DNA of 64,000 bases, from positions 71,614,944-71,678,943 of the forward strand of contig OX419755.1 of the NCBI GenBank assembly GCA_948567375.1, read 5' to 3'. This DNA is from Lunularia cruciata (lineage: Eukaryota; Streptophyta; Marchantiopsida; Lunulariales; Lunulariaceae). The notes under the pieces are model-generated. The model was not told the DNA's origin. It was given only the letters and a program-made list of their open reading frames with translations, and did not search any database. Shown in pieces: positions 23,555-36,060 of this stretch (positions are counted from its first letter, which is position 1; each line of letters starts with the position of its first letter). Made by a program: the position numbers and the translations under genes.

Positions 23555-26500
23555 TGTGGTGCCCACATTTTTTTTTCCTCAAAATAAAGGAGAAGAAGTG
23601 TACAAAGAAGTCGAATTATGCCTGTATGGCCGAAGAAGGCAAAGGAAAGAGTCTTTGGGATGAAACCCAAAGTAAAATGACTTTGGGTCATAAGGTGAAG
23701 TATTCAGAAATGCCCTGTCAGCATACAACCCGAAGTAAATTGTCTTTGTATTGGGAGGAGCTCAACCCGAGGCGAAGACAGTCTAACAACCTTTTGTCAG
23801 GGCAAGAAATTCAAGAAGGGGCCGTTTATAAACTGGCGGCCCATACGCGCAAAGGTTTATTGATAGTGACAGGTGCATGCCGGAGGTGTGATTTCTTGGT
23901 AGAAACTCAAAGCGACAAAAGACAAAGAAGCGCAACTCTATAAAAATCGAAACTGCAACAACGAAATGTTGAGTAATTTTCCTTTGCCGTTGAGAAGTCG
24001 TCTTGCAGGTGATTGGGGAAAGGGAAATAGAGTTGGGATCGTGTTAGTGCGCAAGGGCGAAGTCACAAGAGTGAAATCAAGAGAAAGTGAGAAAGTAGAA
24101 GAGATGGGAGGAGGGAAGAAGAACTCCAAATTTGCAATGAGAAATCATGCGATTCGGAAGTTAGATGTGATAGCAAGGATCAAAGTCTTGAGCCGACTTT
24201 GGATCACCTTTCTGGCATGGAACTGGAACGTAAGTTTTCCAGGACTCATGATAGAAATCATCAAGAGTAAGTGTCTCGATGGACCCGAGGAAGAAGGGAA
24301 GAGAGGAAATCCGGCTCGCTGGACAAAGTCGGATTGGAGACTTGTACTCGGGAAGGAAGCAGGCTTGGAGCAGGGAGCCACGTTCTTGGGAAAGGGAGAG
24401 ATAGCACAGGAAACTTAGGAGGTGAGAGATGCCTTCTCGTCAAAATGGACAAAGAATGGGTACAAGGTTGAGAGCTACAAAGACCTTGTGAAGAGAGGGA
24501 TTGTGAGTGCTCTGATGGCCAAAGAGAATCACTTATGTGATGAAACACCAAGCGGTGTTCTTCCATAAGTTGTTTGCAGGAGAACCAATCAATTGGGCGA
24601 GGTGTTTTCATGGGAGAACAAGGCAGATGGTGTTGAATTTGCGGGATAAGTTGCCTCCACACTACATTGTGCCGTTTGCGGCACAATTCTACCTCGGGCT
24701 CAACTTGCTGAATTCGGCAGAGCGGACTAGGATGGTGTCGCACTTCCATCCAGATGTGCGAAAGGAGGTCAATATCGAGGAATAGCAGTACATTCTCTAA
24801 ATCAGGAGCACCGATGACTACTATGCAAAGACAGGGAAGAACATGGAGGTCGCAGTGAGTACCCCGACGAAGAAGAGGAGTCAGCAAGGAGAAGCCAAAG
24901 ATAGCAAGAAACCTCGGAAGATGCAGAGAAGTAACCCGAGGCGAAGTATGATGGTGATTGAGTCGGAGGATGAGGACTCAGAAGGAGATGCCGAGCTCAA
25001 AATGGAAGACTTGGAACACAAGGAGGAGCCTGAGCTAACGTTGCAAAGTGGAGATACAAGCAGCGATAGTGATGAAGTGGGAGAGATGACCTCGGCGCCA
25101 GCAGCTGACAAATACAAGGAGGAAGAAGTGCACACTGAGATGGAGGCCAAAGACAACACACAGTTGGAGGACAAAGTAACTGTGCTCGAGGAAAGGAAGA
25201 TTGCAGTACAGCAAGGAGTTCGCTCAAGATGTAAGGTGAAGTGTGAAGCGGGGCCAAGTAAAGTGAAGGAAGAGGTCAGAGAAAGCTTGGGCAGTGAGGC
25301 GTCAATTCCGATATGAAGACTGCAAAGGAGAAGGCGAGTATCGGGTAAAGAAGAGGTAAGGAAGGAGATTTCTATGCAGGAAGAAGTAGTTGCAAGAATG
25401 GAGTGGAGGACCTGCAGGAAATTGTGTGTCCATTGTTGGTGAGGTTGGAGCACAAGAAGAGGGAGATGCAGTTGACGTGTCCAGAGGTGAAGACTGTGTT
25501 GCAGGTGTTAGCGCGACTAGACGAAGAGAACTTGGAGTTGAAGAAGAGTGTAACCCGAGGTGAGGAGGAAAGGGAAGTATTGCAAGCGGAGGCAGTAGAG
25601 AGAAGTCAGGTAATTGAAGACCTGAAGAGAGAAGTGAGCTATTGAGAGGAGCTTGTGAAGAAGAGTGACATAGCAAGGGAGAGACAAGTAGCTGAATATG
25701 AGATCTTGAAGCAGCAATTTGTTGATTCAAGAGTAGAAGTTATTCATGCTATGGCAGCAGCGAAGGATCAAGAGCTTGATAGAGTGATGGAGAGTATGGA
25801 GGAGAAGAAACAACTCTAGCAACAAGAGTTGGCGGCACGATACAGAGAAGAAGACCGATTACAAGAGTTACTTTGTAATCAGGAGGAGGAGGCAGTACAC
25901 AAGGAGAAGGAGACGGTGAAAGCCAAATTCGAGGAGGAGTTGGCAATGTACAGAGAGGACTGGCTTGCAGATCGGGAACGAGAAAGGAAGACAAGATTGG
26001 AGCCGATAAAGGAGATTGTCCTCCAGATGAATGCAACGTTGAGTACAAAGGCTAGCGTTCAAATTGAAGAGATGAGATTGCACAAGTTGAAATTATTGGT
26101 GCAGGAGACAAGGCAGAGACAGGCAAAAGACACCAAGATGAATGCCTTGTTGATTAAATTGAGAACTCGTGTAGATAGGAAGATATTAGAGGTAGAAGAT
26201 AATATTGCAATTAGACTAGACTTAGTGAAAATAGAGATAGAAAAGCTTTGAAAAGATGTTGAAGCAAAACCCGAAGTAGATAACATAGGAGTGCAAATGT
26301 CTTCGGAGTTACCAATGGAGACATTAGAGAATAATGGGTTGGGAGATAAGAAGTTAGATAGATTACCCACTAGTGGAATTTCAGATCAGGAAAGAGAATT
26401 GTTGGATCTGGTAGAAGAAGTAGAAGATATGAAACCCGAGGAAAAAATGATAGGAAGTAAGATTACTTCGGGTTTGGGTTTGAAAGCCGAGGAAGAAGTA

Positions 26501-27311
26501 GACATCAGATCGGATTAGTAACAGTTTTGAGATTTGAAGAGGCAGATATGAAAGGTTGCATTGTCATTTTGGATCTGTAGGTTAGAACAGTTGTTGTAGA
26601 ACGGTATAGTTGTTAGAACTGTCAATTGATTCACTACTTAAGAGTGGCATTTGCAGTCAGATGTTGTTCAGTGCTCATTTTCTGAGAATAGATAAAGCGA
26701 AGTGATGTGAAGCAGTGCTTGTTCTTTGAGCTTGATTCTGAGTATCAACTTTGCAATTGTGTTTGTGAGTGTTTGGAGAAATTTGAAGTGCAAGTCAATG
26801 TGCTTGTTGGATGTTGGATTCCACAACCTTGATCTTCATTCTGTGTGTTTGATCCTGAGTGAAGTGCAATCGAAGCAATGCCTTGATAAATCTGAGAGGA
26901 ATTGTAGTGTTGGTAGTATTCTGCATTTGTGAGTGCAGTGCGAAGTTGATGTGAAGAAATTTCAATTGAGGAAGTTGTGCCTTCAGTGGAGGGGTGGAAC
27001 ACAATTTTGAGGCAAAGTTGTTTTGCAGTGAAGTGCCGTTTTTGGGAGAGTGTGATTCATCACAATCAAGATTGTTTGGAAAGATTTGATGGAGTTGTGA
27101 TTAAGGAGTGTTAATTTGTGACAAGACTGCGAATCAGTGCTTGTTACTCTCTTCTGCGTTTGGTTTCTACCTGAGAGATTAAAGACGCAACCAAGAAGAA
27201 CTACATTGTTATTGTTTGACTTTGTATTTGGACATTTCTGACTTGTATCTCTGCAAGAACTAACTTTACTTACCCGATTACCACAAAAGTGATATTTGTC
27301 GGGTTGTCACA
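23555..27311 (+). mobile_element. 3.76-kb TG...CA mobile unit, copy B
   Basis: Begins TGTGGTGCCCACA and ends GGGTTGTCACA, 3757 bp, flanked by acttt on the left and acttc on the right (a 5-bp duplication with one mismatch). The uninterrupted target is seen in G1-a near 1420-1445 (minus strand). A promoter-like TATAAAA at about 23938 precedes the coding region by some 30 bp. After the coding region ends near 26518 there are about 790 bp of noncoding 3' sequence. The two ends do not repeat each other. The unit is broken by a few interruptions, but younger than G1-b, since it sits inside it. Confidence 0.75.
23966..26518 (+). pseudogene. Coiled-coil protein region of unit B
   Basis: Same block order as copy A. 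A basic N-terminal part contains EEMGGGKKNSKFAM (about 24100). A conserved globular block covers 24537-24785 (MKHQAVFFHK, INWARCFHGRTRQMV, HYIVPFAAQFYLGLNLLN). An acidic linker with many Glu/Asp lies at 24843-25316. Long coiled-coil segments cover 25400-26518 (REDWLADRERERK, RKILEVEDNIAIRLDLV). No zinc knuckle, RT, integrase or DDE motif is seen. The acidic linker plus coiled coil suggests a structural or assembly protein rather than an enzyme; that is inference. Confidence 0.5.
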
Positions 27312-27994
27312 ACTTCTCTATCACACATAGAGTAACTACATCCTCTGAGCCAAATTCCAACGGCTTGGTAGAGACAACCAATCAGACCTTGTGCATGATG
27401 TTTGCCAAAGATGTGGAAATGGAGGAGGTTAAAAATCATTGAGACAAGAGGATTCATGCAGTTTTGTAGGAGTATAGGACAACCATGAAGACTTCCACTG
27501 GATATTCTCTATTTCAATTGGTATATGGTATTGAGTCTACCTTACTTGTTCACTTTCATCTTCTTACCTTCCAAAGCATTCATAGGAGATTGAACAAAGC
27601 ACAACAAAGTGATGTAGAGACGTCAAGGAAGGATCAGCTCATGGAATTGGAAGAGGCAAGAGCAATTGCTATGGTTCAAATGGAGCAAGCCCAAAGGAAT
27701 CAAAAGGAGAGCTATGACAAGAGGCAAGGCAAGAAGAAGGTGGAGCCTTTCAAAGAAAGTAATTGGATAATGTTATTTGATTCCATTCAATTCAATAGAG
27801 TACAAAAGAAGTTTTTGCCTAAGTACTTTGAACCTTTCATGGTGGAGTAGGTGTGGGGAAATTACACTTATGATCTCAAAGAGTTGGGAAGAAGACACTT
27901 TGATAGGATTAACAATGATAAGTTGAAGATGTATCATATAAGGTAGAGAGACCTTCATTTTGAGGACAAAGTGAAAACTTAGTCTGGAGGTAAA

Positions 27995-28680
27995 TGTAAC
28001 ACCCATTTGTACATGTATGTGATATTGTGATATTTAGTTTGGTATTACAAGTACTTGAGAGATATTATTTATATATAGGAAAAGGATGGTTCTACCTTAA
28101 TCATGATTGGCTAAAGTTAGGCATTGCTAAGATAGAAAGGATCTTACTTTAGAGGAAGAAGAAAAGATGAGCATCACTATTTTGGATTCTAGTATATTGA
28201 CTTGGTATTATTCCTAGGTGTTTGTCTTTGAGGAAAGAGTTAAAAACTCTTGGACCCATAAGCCTTTTTGTTTTAGATTTTTCTATAGTCTAAGGATGGT
28301 CCATGTGAAGGAATCCTTGACTTGGTGGGTGGTTCAAGGTAAAACCACATGCTTAGGAGAACATTCCCATGAGTATGGATATTCCTTTAGCATTTTGACT
28401 TTATTTGACTTTTAGCATATTAACTTGAGTTACTCTAGTAATTAGTAACTTTGGTGCGTAACTATTTCACAAGTATATAAACTAGGAGTGAGGAAGTACT
28501 CATCATCCTTTCATTTGAAATTATCTCTCTCATTAAGTTCTCTAGTGATCAATGTCTTGGAGTCTTGGAGTGTAAGCCTTGGAAGAGTATGATGGAGTTG
28601 GAGTTCTTTGCCTTCTTAGTCCATGGTGTGCTACCATAATAGTCATCAGAGGTTCATCTAGAGAGACAAGTCGGCTGACA
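27995..28680 (+). repeat. 3' LTR of G1-b
   Basis: TGTAACACCC to CGGCTGACA, 686 bp, matching 7184-7870. A purine-rich tract, gtctggaggtaaa (27982-27994), adjoins it and fits a polypurine tract. The X2 copy begins at the very next base. Confidence 0.9.
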
Positions 28681-28876
28681 AACCAAGGGTGTAATCCAAG
28701 TAGCCCATGCTCACCTAGATGAACTCCAAGTAGATCAATCTCCTTAGTAGCTACAGGTTGTGTCCCAAGAATAACATGCTCACTTGGTCCATCGCTCCCA
28801 ACATGTGCTTAAATTGTCTTGAAAGGCACATAGCTCACAATTGTCCAAGTGGTAATGCTTATCAAGCGCATCTTAC

Positions 28877-29850
28877 ATTGCTCTGCCAAACCAAGGCTCA
28901 CAATCCATGTCAAACAATTTAGGTCCATACCTTGATCTAATACTTGATGCCTAGATGCCTCTGACACTATTAGAATAGCAATAATACATACTTGCTTTCT
29001 CTCTCTCTTATCAATGTTAGGCTCCACCAATTACTATAATTGTGAGTTCCAAACAAGTCTAAGACTTCCTTCTTGAAAGGCATGGGAGCTTAGGAAACTC
29101 ATAAGTGTGGGAAAAGTGGCTCTAGGCTGTCCAACTAGGTTCACCACTACCATAAGTGACCTATCAGCCACTACCACCATCTGAGATTAATGCCTAACAT
29201 CCAAGATGTCATCAACAATGATATGATCTAGTTGTTGAATCCCCTATAACCTCTTTGGGTAAGAGGTTTAGCTACCAAAGATGAAGATGATGAGCCCATG
29301 ATCCCACTCTCGCTGCATCTAACAACACGGTAGGTCCCATCCAAGAATGGACCTAATGCATACTCATCACCACCCAGGTGTGAGTATCACCCATCAAAGG
29401 GACGTTCTCCAAAAGGTAAGCTAGAGAAACGGATTGATGAACCTGGAGATGTCATAGTATTTGTAACATCTCCCAAAAAACACCAAAATAGAGATCATGA
29501 AGACCCAAACCTCAACCATCACGTGTATATCCCTAACATGGCCATCCAAAAATCACCAAATGAATAGGCCCATGTCTCTTCAGATCATATGCCCACAACA
29601 AGGAAATGTTTGTTGGTAGGGCCTTCTAGTAACCCTTGACTATTGACATTGGTAATAACTCAAGATACCAATAGGCCAAGTGTGCCACATGATGGAGAAA
29701 GACTCACATAGTAGTCTCATCTCTCTCTACATACAAGTACCTATGTATACTTGCCTATAGTACCGCAACTAGTCTAGTACTAATCCCATCAAACAACTCC
29801 AATAGACATACTCCCTCTACTAGATACTACCAAGCAATGAGTGTGGTATC
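28877..29850 (-). pseudogene. X2 cytosine-5 DNA methyltransferase region
   Basis: Collinear with the X1 methyltransferase. The motif X region (QGMDLNCLTWIVSLGLAEQ) lies near 28945-28885 on the minus strand, the motif IV and VI regions near 29530 and 29400, and the motif I region near 29760-29820. The copy is more decayed than X1 and is identified chiefly through alignment to it. Its value is as a second independent example that the methyltransferase is part of family X. Confidence 0.7.
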
Positions 29851-32800
29851 CAAAGGTGTCAAGGTAATTGACTTTGGAGGCTTATCTTCACAATGGTCAC
29901 GTAGTGGTACAAAGGCTCCACTCCAAGCTTGTTACACAAACTGATCTGCGTGCTATTGCAATGCTTCCTCTGAACTCCACAAAAGAACATCTAAGGTGGA
30001 TGGAACAATCCCACTTGTACTCCAAATCTGAGTGATCTCCTATGGTACCGAAGTATCCTCTGCATGGTTGTCCCCCTCCAACAAATCATCAAGCCAAGTA
30101 ATAGAACATTGAAAGATAAAATTGAAGTTGCCATTATCTTGGACTATAGTGAGCCAAGACTACCACAATTGAAGCGTACAGGTAAGCAACACACTTGTCC
30201 CTCACCAGACTGCCAACCTGGTCTATAGGAGGCTATCTCCTCCTAATAGACAATATCAAAACCCATGGGGTACAACACTACTCCTCCAATTAACACATCA
30301 TACGACTCAACTATGGTCGTAATGGCCTAAGCTCTCACCATAGAGCTATCAGTCTAATGACCAAGCTGAATCTAAACAACAAGCTCTCTACATGTGATGT
30401 ATAGTGTAGAACCATCACCTAGAGATGTCTGGATCTAAAATGGACACCTCTTCACATTGGTCTTCTGTAACTCTAGACCGACAACTATAGCCATCCCCAA
30501 TATAAGGGGTTGCGCACCAAAGTCAAGTAAGACCTTCTATGGTGTATAGATCTTCCTTGAAGGATCTATCAACCAAAAAATCCCCCTCTAGTTATCCAAC
30601 AGGACAATCCCAAGTGTAAATTGTGCTTTCTCAAAGGCCAATCTAGCTGGTAACTCCTCCAATCTAGCCATTGTTGCTTGCCATAAACCATTGGTTGCTG
30701 AGTGGATCCTATGCTCCTCGACCAAGTCAACTCCACTATCAACCACCTCTCATCTAGTTGTAAGAACCACATCATCCTTGTTGTCACAAAGTGTGGCAGC
30801 CAACCAAAACACTAGGGCTAGGTCAACTCCCAATGTATACATGTCATTGGCTGAGAATAACGGAAAGCACATAATAAGGTGAGCCACCTCCAACATCGTG
30901 CTAAACTTGATATGTGTAGTAGCAAGTGGCTAACTAGTAGGTAGTCCGTCATGCACCCCATCACCACCTACCACACCTGCACTAGGATGTCTAAGAGCCA
31001 TGGATCTTGTCTACATTGCCTCAGAGAGTGTGAAAGACTAGGGAAGTCTGACCTATCTACCAGCCTCTCCTCTCTATGGGTCCAACTCCAATGATGCTCC
31101 TCTAGGCTCTGGAGCACGTACTACACTCCTAGTCACTACGATAGATGCATCCACATGTGCTACTCCGCACATGAAATCCAAGGTGTCTCTATCATTAGCA
31201 TATGAGGTGCCAGCCTCAACACCTAAATTTGATCTCCTTTGAGCTATGGCCATGCTAGCCAATCTTTGCTCCAATTGCTCAATGCAAGTAACCATGGTTG
31301 TATCAAAAGTAAAGGCAAGTACTACACCTCTACTAGGTGTGGATCCTCTACCACTACCTTTGCCACCTCATCTTCCATGACCTGGAGCTCCTCTACCACT
31401 TGCCATAGTAGCTCCACCGCTTTGTAACTCTGGGTGTAGGTCAAAGCACCAATCACTAGTGTGATCAAATCTACAGCAATGCTCACATTGTCTTTGTGCT
31501 GACTGAGATCCACTATAGGTATCAGGTCTGCTGCCCTGAGTGCACTCTCTCTTGTAATGAGGTCCACCATAAGTCCAACAAGCAACACCACCACTCACTA
31601 GTTGTTGTTGATCCAAAAATGAAGGTAAGCGTCTAGCTGCACTAGGCCCCCACTTGCTCCATAGGACGTAGGCTATCCACCTTGTCCTCAAAAACCAACA
31701 TGGCATGATACACTCTACTGCACTCTAGAAGAAGTAACTATTGTGGATGAGGTCTCCCTACCAAATCCAAATGTCCCCACTCTTTCCTTCACCATGTTGA
31801 GCTCAATATACTCAACCAAACCAAAGACCACTGCCAAAGTAGGAGAAGTAGCATGTAACAGCATAGCATCCCAAACTCTATGCCGCAACTCCTTGTCCAA
31901 TATCCCATACCAAACTTGGACTGCTTGGGCCTCAATAACTCCCCAAGTAAAATTGATCAGTTGTCTCATGCAAATGTACGCCTCAAGTAGACTCTCTCTA
32001 GCCTTCCATTGGAACTCTTGCAAGATCCTCAGCTTGTCAATCCGCACTCCTTGATAGTTCTACCTCAAAAACTAGAAGAACTCCACCATGGGGTTAAACC
32101 CCGGTACTACACCACCTCTTGTAGTAGTACCTCCACTTGGAGTAGCACCATCTCCAAGAGATCCACCAACGCTACTAGAGCTACAACTCATGGGTACATC
32201 CAATCTACTCCTAAGAATTCAGCCTGAAATGATGGAGACACAGTTTGGAGACCAATATTGTCTCCATAGCTCAATCTCTTTCAAGTGAGCTCTCCTGAAC
32301 TCATGGTAGTCATCCATTGGCGGACCCTCCAAATGTTGAAACAACCCCTTCCATGCCATGAAAGGTGTGAACAAAGTTGGGTTCCGCTTTGCTATAGGTC
32401 ACACTAACTATCAAGCTCTTGAATGAAGTCATTTAACTCAATGGTACCTACTATACCAAAGTAGCACCTGGGACCTTTGGAAGCCCCATAAATCTCATCC
32501 ATGTCCCACAACAACAATGTGGACACAACAAGTGCACTCTCAACTTAATCAACTCTTGTGTCAAACTCCAACTTAGATTCACTCTCCTCCCTCATTTAAA
32601 CCTAAGATACATGCTAATATTGAGCGCCACTTTGAGTAAACCCATTTCATATAGTAGCGCTATCTTCTCTAGAATCCCCAAAGAACTCCGTTGTGACAAA
32701 GCAACCAAAAACTACAACCTACAATTGTAACCTCCGCAAGTACTCCACCAAGTGCCAACACCACCAAGTGCCAACACCTCCAATCGCAAACATCACCAAC

Positions 32801-33112
32801 TAAACGTCACCGCCAACTATAGCTTTAACTACAACAACTACACTAGGAGAAAGGGCAACCTGTAACCTACCATCACAACATGCACTCTCACAATATGCAA
32901 GTCATCACTTCTTGCCTCACCAAAGAGAAACATAGGTAGTTTGACTAGTCATCATTCCAACCTCACTATCGAGAGCACACCAAAGCACCTCACACAAACA
33001 TGGTGCACAAATAGGAAGTAGAGAATGGAGGAGATCCAATCACAAGAAGGCTAAATGAATACCCTTCATCTCATAAATCAACACCGGATTGACTCTACAA
33101 CCATTTGGCATT

Positions 33113-34048
33113 TGAAATAACCAGAGTACCTATCTACTTCCTGAGCTACAAGGATCACCAAGAATGGGATCAAAGTTCTTCTTGCCAAAATCTTACATAA
33201 ACCCTTCACAAAATCTGACATAAATTTGACGTAAAATCTGACATAAATCCTTAAAAATAGCTGACCACCAAATCTTTCGCTAACTCTTCACTCAAGCCAA
33301 AATGGAAATATGGGGATCATCAAATCTCTCATTCACGTGAATGGGTTCCCAATTCTACCTTCAATTTCATTTTTTGAGCTTGCACCAAATTGGTCATATT
33401 TTCACTCTTGAGCTCAAAATCACAACTACTGCTTGGAATCAACTCTCTCTGGCTCCAAATTTGACCAGCACTTTTGCACACAATCACTCCCAAGGAAATC
33501 AAAATTGCAACCAAGGTACCACGATCCATGGAGCTTGGAGATACCACCACCACCCTTAGTTCTTGCACCCAATTTCCCCCTGACTCTCACTTCTTTATTG
33601 TAATCAGTTCGTTTACACAACTCAAATCACACTCAATCAAACCAATACTTGATCTGTCACTCAATAATCTGCCAACAACTAGGCACTGATTGTAGTCAAG
33701 CCACACCCACTCTAGCTAAGAGACTCCAAGTGACGCTCATCGGCTTTCTATCCACTCTAGCCAAGAACTCAAAGGCTCAACAACAAAGAAGTGAGCTCTT
33801 TGGAGTTGCACTTCCAAGGTATACTCTTGATTTCAACCTAGCTCTCACCCCAATGGTCCCATTGATGGCACACTTGACGGTGCAAACGGTGCAAGTGACG
33901 GTGGGTCCCACCATGTAGTTAGTACCCAAAACACAAAATCTGACCGTTTGAAAGTAGTCTATGAGTCACTGCCAAAATACCTCTAACTAATATCATTGCT
34001 ACTCCAGTGTCTTAGCAATCTAGATGCAAAGCTACAAATAGCATGACA
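33113..34048 (-). repeat. 5' LTR of X2
   Basis: Minus-strand TGTCATGCTATTTG to TTTCA, 936 bp, alignable with 20427-21425. Beyond 34048 the sequence no longer matches X1 flanks, which fixes the outer end. Confidence 0.6.
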
Positions 34049-34899
34049 TCTTAGACTTTCTCAAAAGCTACCTATATTTGTATATAGAAATTTTGCTAGT
34101 TTTCTAACACCATCAAAGTGATAAAGGAAATTAACTTCTACCAAATCATTTTCTCATAATTAAGTTCTCCATATACTCTCACCAAAACAACTTATAGATT
34201 TAGAAAGTAAGAAGAAAATTCAATTAAGAATTTTAATTAGTTAAGAAGCTAATAATCTTTAGATCTTACTAATATGCACTCACTCACAAAACATACATGT
34301 AGGATAATAAAAGCTCCAAAACTTACAATATATATTCAATCCCTCCTTCTCTTAGATCAATTGTCCATGTCATGGACTTAAATCAAAAGAGTGATATCTT
34401 TCAGCAATTTTGCAATTTATAGACTAAAACTAATTTCAACTAAAGATTTTGTTGATTTATAAAATTTAGTCAGCCAAAAATTTTGCTTTGACTTGAACAC
34501 TATAAAATAGAACCAGTACACTTGACTTGACTACTTTGATTATAATTGGAGAAATCAATGAAGTCTTTAGCTATTCAACAACTTAGGTAAGAATTATTTA
34601 TGAATAGATTTATATCATTTTTATTATGCTACTTTAATCAATCAGTCGATCACTAACAAAGAATTTTGGAATTTCATAAAAATATTCATAACTGAGATTT
34701 GTAATTTGATCCCATTTAGCTTAATCATCTACTTTAAAGATATAAGGAGAATATATAAATCATTATTATTTTACTAAAAATTTATTTTTTTATTTTTTTA
34801 CATCATCCAACTATATAAAGTAAATATGTAGTCCATACTTGTAGTTTGATGTCTAAGTAAGTAGTAGGCTGATCCTTGGGTCTATTTAACTTCAAGCAA
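34049..34899. other. AT-rich sequence without recognised features
   Basis: Strongly AT-rich, with many poly-A/T runs. No open frame of note on either strand and no repeat partner in the window. Confidence 0.5.
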
Positions 34900-36060
34900 T
34901 AAAGAGAATTTTATATTTGATTTCAATCAATGAAGGATCCAAGGAGAATTTATGATGTAAAAGAGTCACGTTCACAAAAACTTAGAAGAAAGGATTGGCT
35001 CCTTCTAAGTGGTGAAAAAGATAATGACCATCTATGATATGGGTTTTTACACAAATGGTAATATATATTCAGACTGCACATCTACACTTTAGATAAAATA
35101 TGATGGATTCATTAGTAATATAAAAGGTCCTACATTTTATAGACATTTACTTGATTCTAGTTGTTATATGGAATATGGTCAATGTTTATTATAGATAAAT
35201 AGGATAAAAAGACCATCATCACAATATGAATCAATTGATGTGAAAAAATTGGCAAGAGAAGCACTTTTAGTTTCTTATCTTGATGTAGAATTTAGAGAAG
35301 AGTCTTCTTTTTTGGCCTTTGTGCCACTACTTGATATGAATAATGCTTTCCTGTAAGAACTATATTGAAGATTACAAAAAAGGTTGTGATCCCTTACCAT
35401 AACTAATGTGTTGAAGATTAGAAAACTCCAAGGGCTTTCCCAAGCAAGGCTATATTAATGATCTCAAAAACCAATTAAATAAGTAAAAGAATGTAGAAAA
35501 ATATATTCATATGTCAATAGATGTGTCTTATTATCATTCATTCTTATTAGAGCATGGATATTGAAAATCAGTTCGTAAGACTTTTGTGCATAGTTGCATC
35601 AATAAGGTCCATTGTTGCTTCAAATATTGACCTATTTATATATGCGTATTAAACTTATATAAGCAAGAATATCTACCAATATTAAGAAGATTATTCTTAG
35701 TTAATGACCTACTTATATTTAGTCAAATGCAAATTTGGGTATGGTTAACACTTTAGATCAAATTTTTGTATTGGAGAGACCTTCCATTTTCAAACATTTA
35801 CTTTAGTTGGATTTTTTCAATACAAGCAACCATAACCTTGATCAACAATTCAAGAACAACCAATTTTAACCTTAGTTAAGGATTCTATTCTTAATAATAT
35901 CAATAATGAAAGTCTTAAGACTTACTTCACTTAGTTACCTTTTATGCATATGTTTTAATTCCTTCCATTAGATACATTGTTATCAAGTTATTTGCTTGAA
36001 AATTACCTTCATCATTAGAAGGTTGTAGCTTGCTTTTGTAACGAGTTGTGATGTTGAACA
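34900..36060 (+). mobile_element. Very decayed Copia-like fragment (tentative)
   Basis: Short plus-strand blocks appear in the order expected for a Copia RT: a LLDMNNAFL-like block near 35325-35345, a block resembling the KLxKxxYGLKQA region near 35405-35450, and VNDLLIFSQ near 35701-35730. Each is weak by itself; the order is the main support. No LTR pair was found. If real it is among the oldest fossils here. Confidence 0.3.

Larger units (their letters stand above)
21426..28680 (+). mobile_element. Ty3/gypsy fossil, family G1, 3' half only (copy G1-b)
   Basis: Plus-strand counterpart of G1-a that begins abruptly at the RT upstream region (LKYGPNVTKEEKV) immediately after the X1 LTR. It runs through RT (about 21430-22150), RNase H (about 22260-22980), integrase (23029-23549 and 27312-27960) and a 3' LTR. 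The 5' LTR, gag and protease are absent. Unit B interrupts the integrase core. Several further interruptions are present. Family identity is certain from near-parallel sequence with G1-a. Confidence 0.9.
28681..34048 (-). mobile_element. LTR retroelement fossil with C5-methyltransferase, family X (copy X2)
   Basis: Second copy of X, collinear with X1 but without the 3.76-kb insert. From right to left it has a 5' LTR (33113-34048), gag (about 32690-31074) with knuckle remnants CEHCCRFDHTSDWC, a protease block near 30510-30560 and the methyltransferase (29850-28877). Its left limit coincides exactly with the outer end of the G1-b LTR. No RT, integrase or 3' LTR is present. It appears somewhat more decayed than X1. 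Confidence 0.75.

Noticed and set aside
24261-25453. Long minus-strand frames (208 and 190 codons) opposite the unit B coding region
   Set aside because: They lie antisense to the blocks conserved between copies A and B, and their composition (Ser/Leu/Pro-rich) mirrors the acidic coiled-coil coding strand.
23555-27311. Classifying the 3.76-kb unit as a cut-and-paste DNA transposon
   Set aside because: No terminal inverted repeats beyond about 4 bp, no DDE-type domain, and 5-bp duplications with TG...CA ends that fit retroviral-type integration better than hAT (8 bp), Mutator (9 bp), CACTA (3 bp) or Harbinger (3 bp).
34900-36060. Confident Copia annotation
   Set aside because: Only scattered short blocks resemble Copia RT and no LTR pair is visible, so it is kept as tentative.
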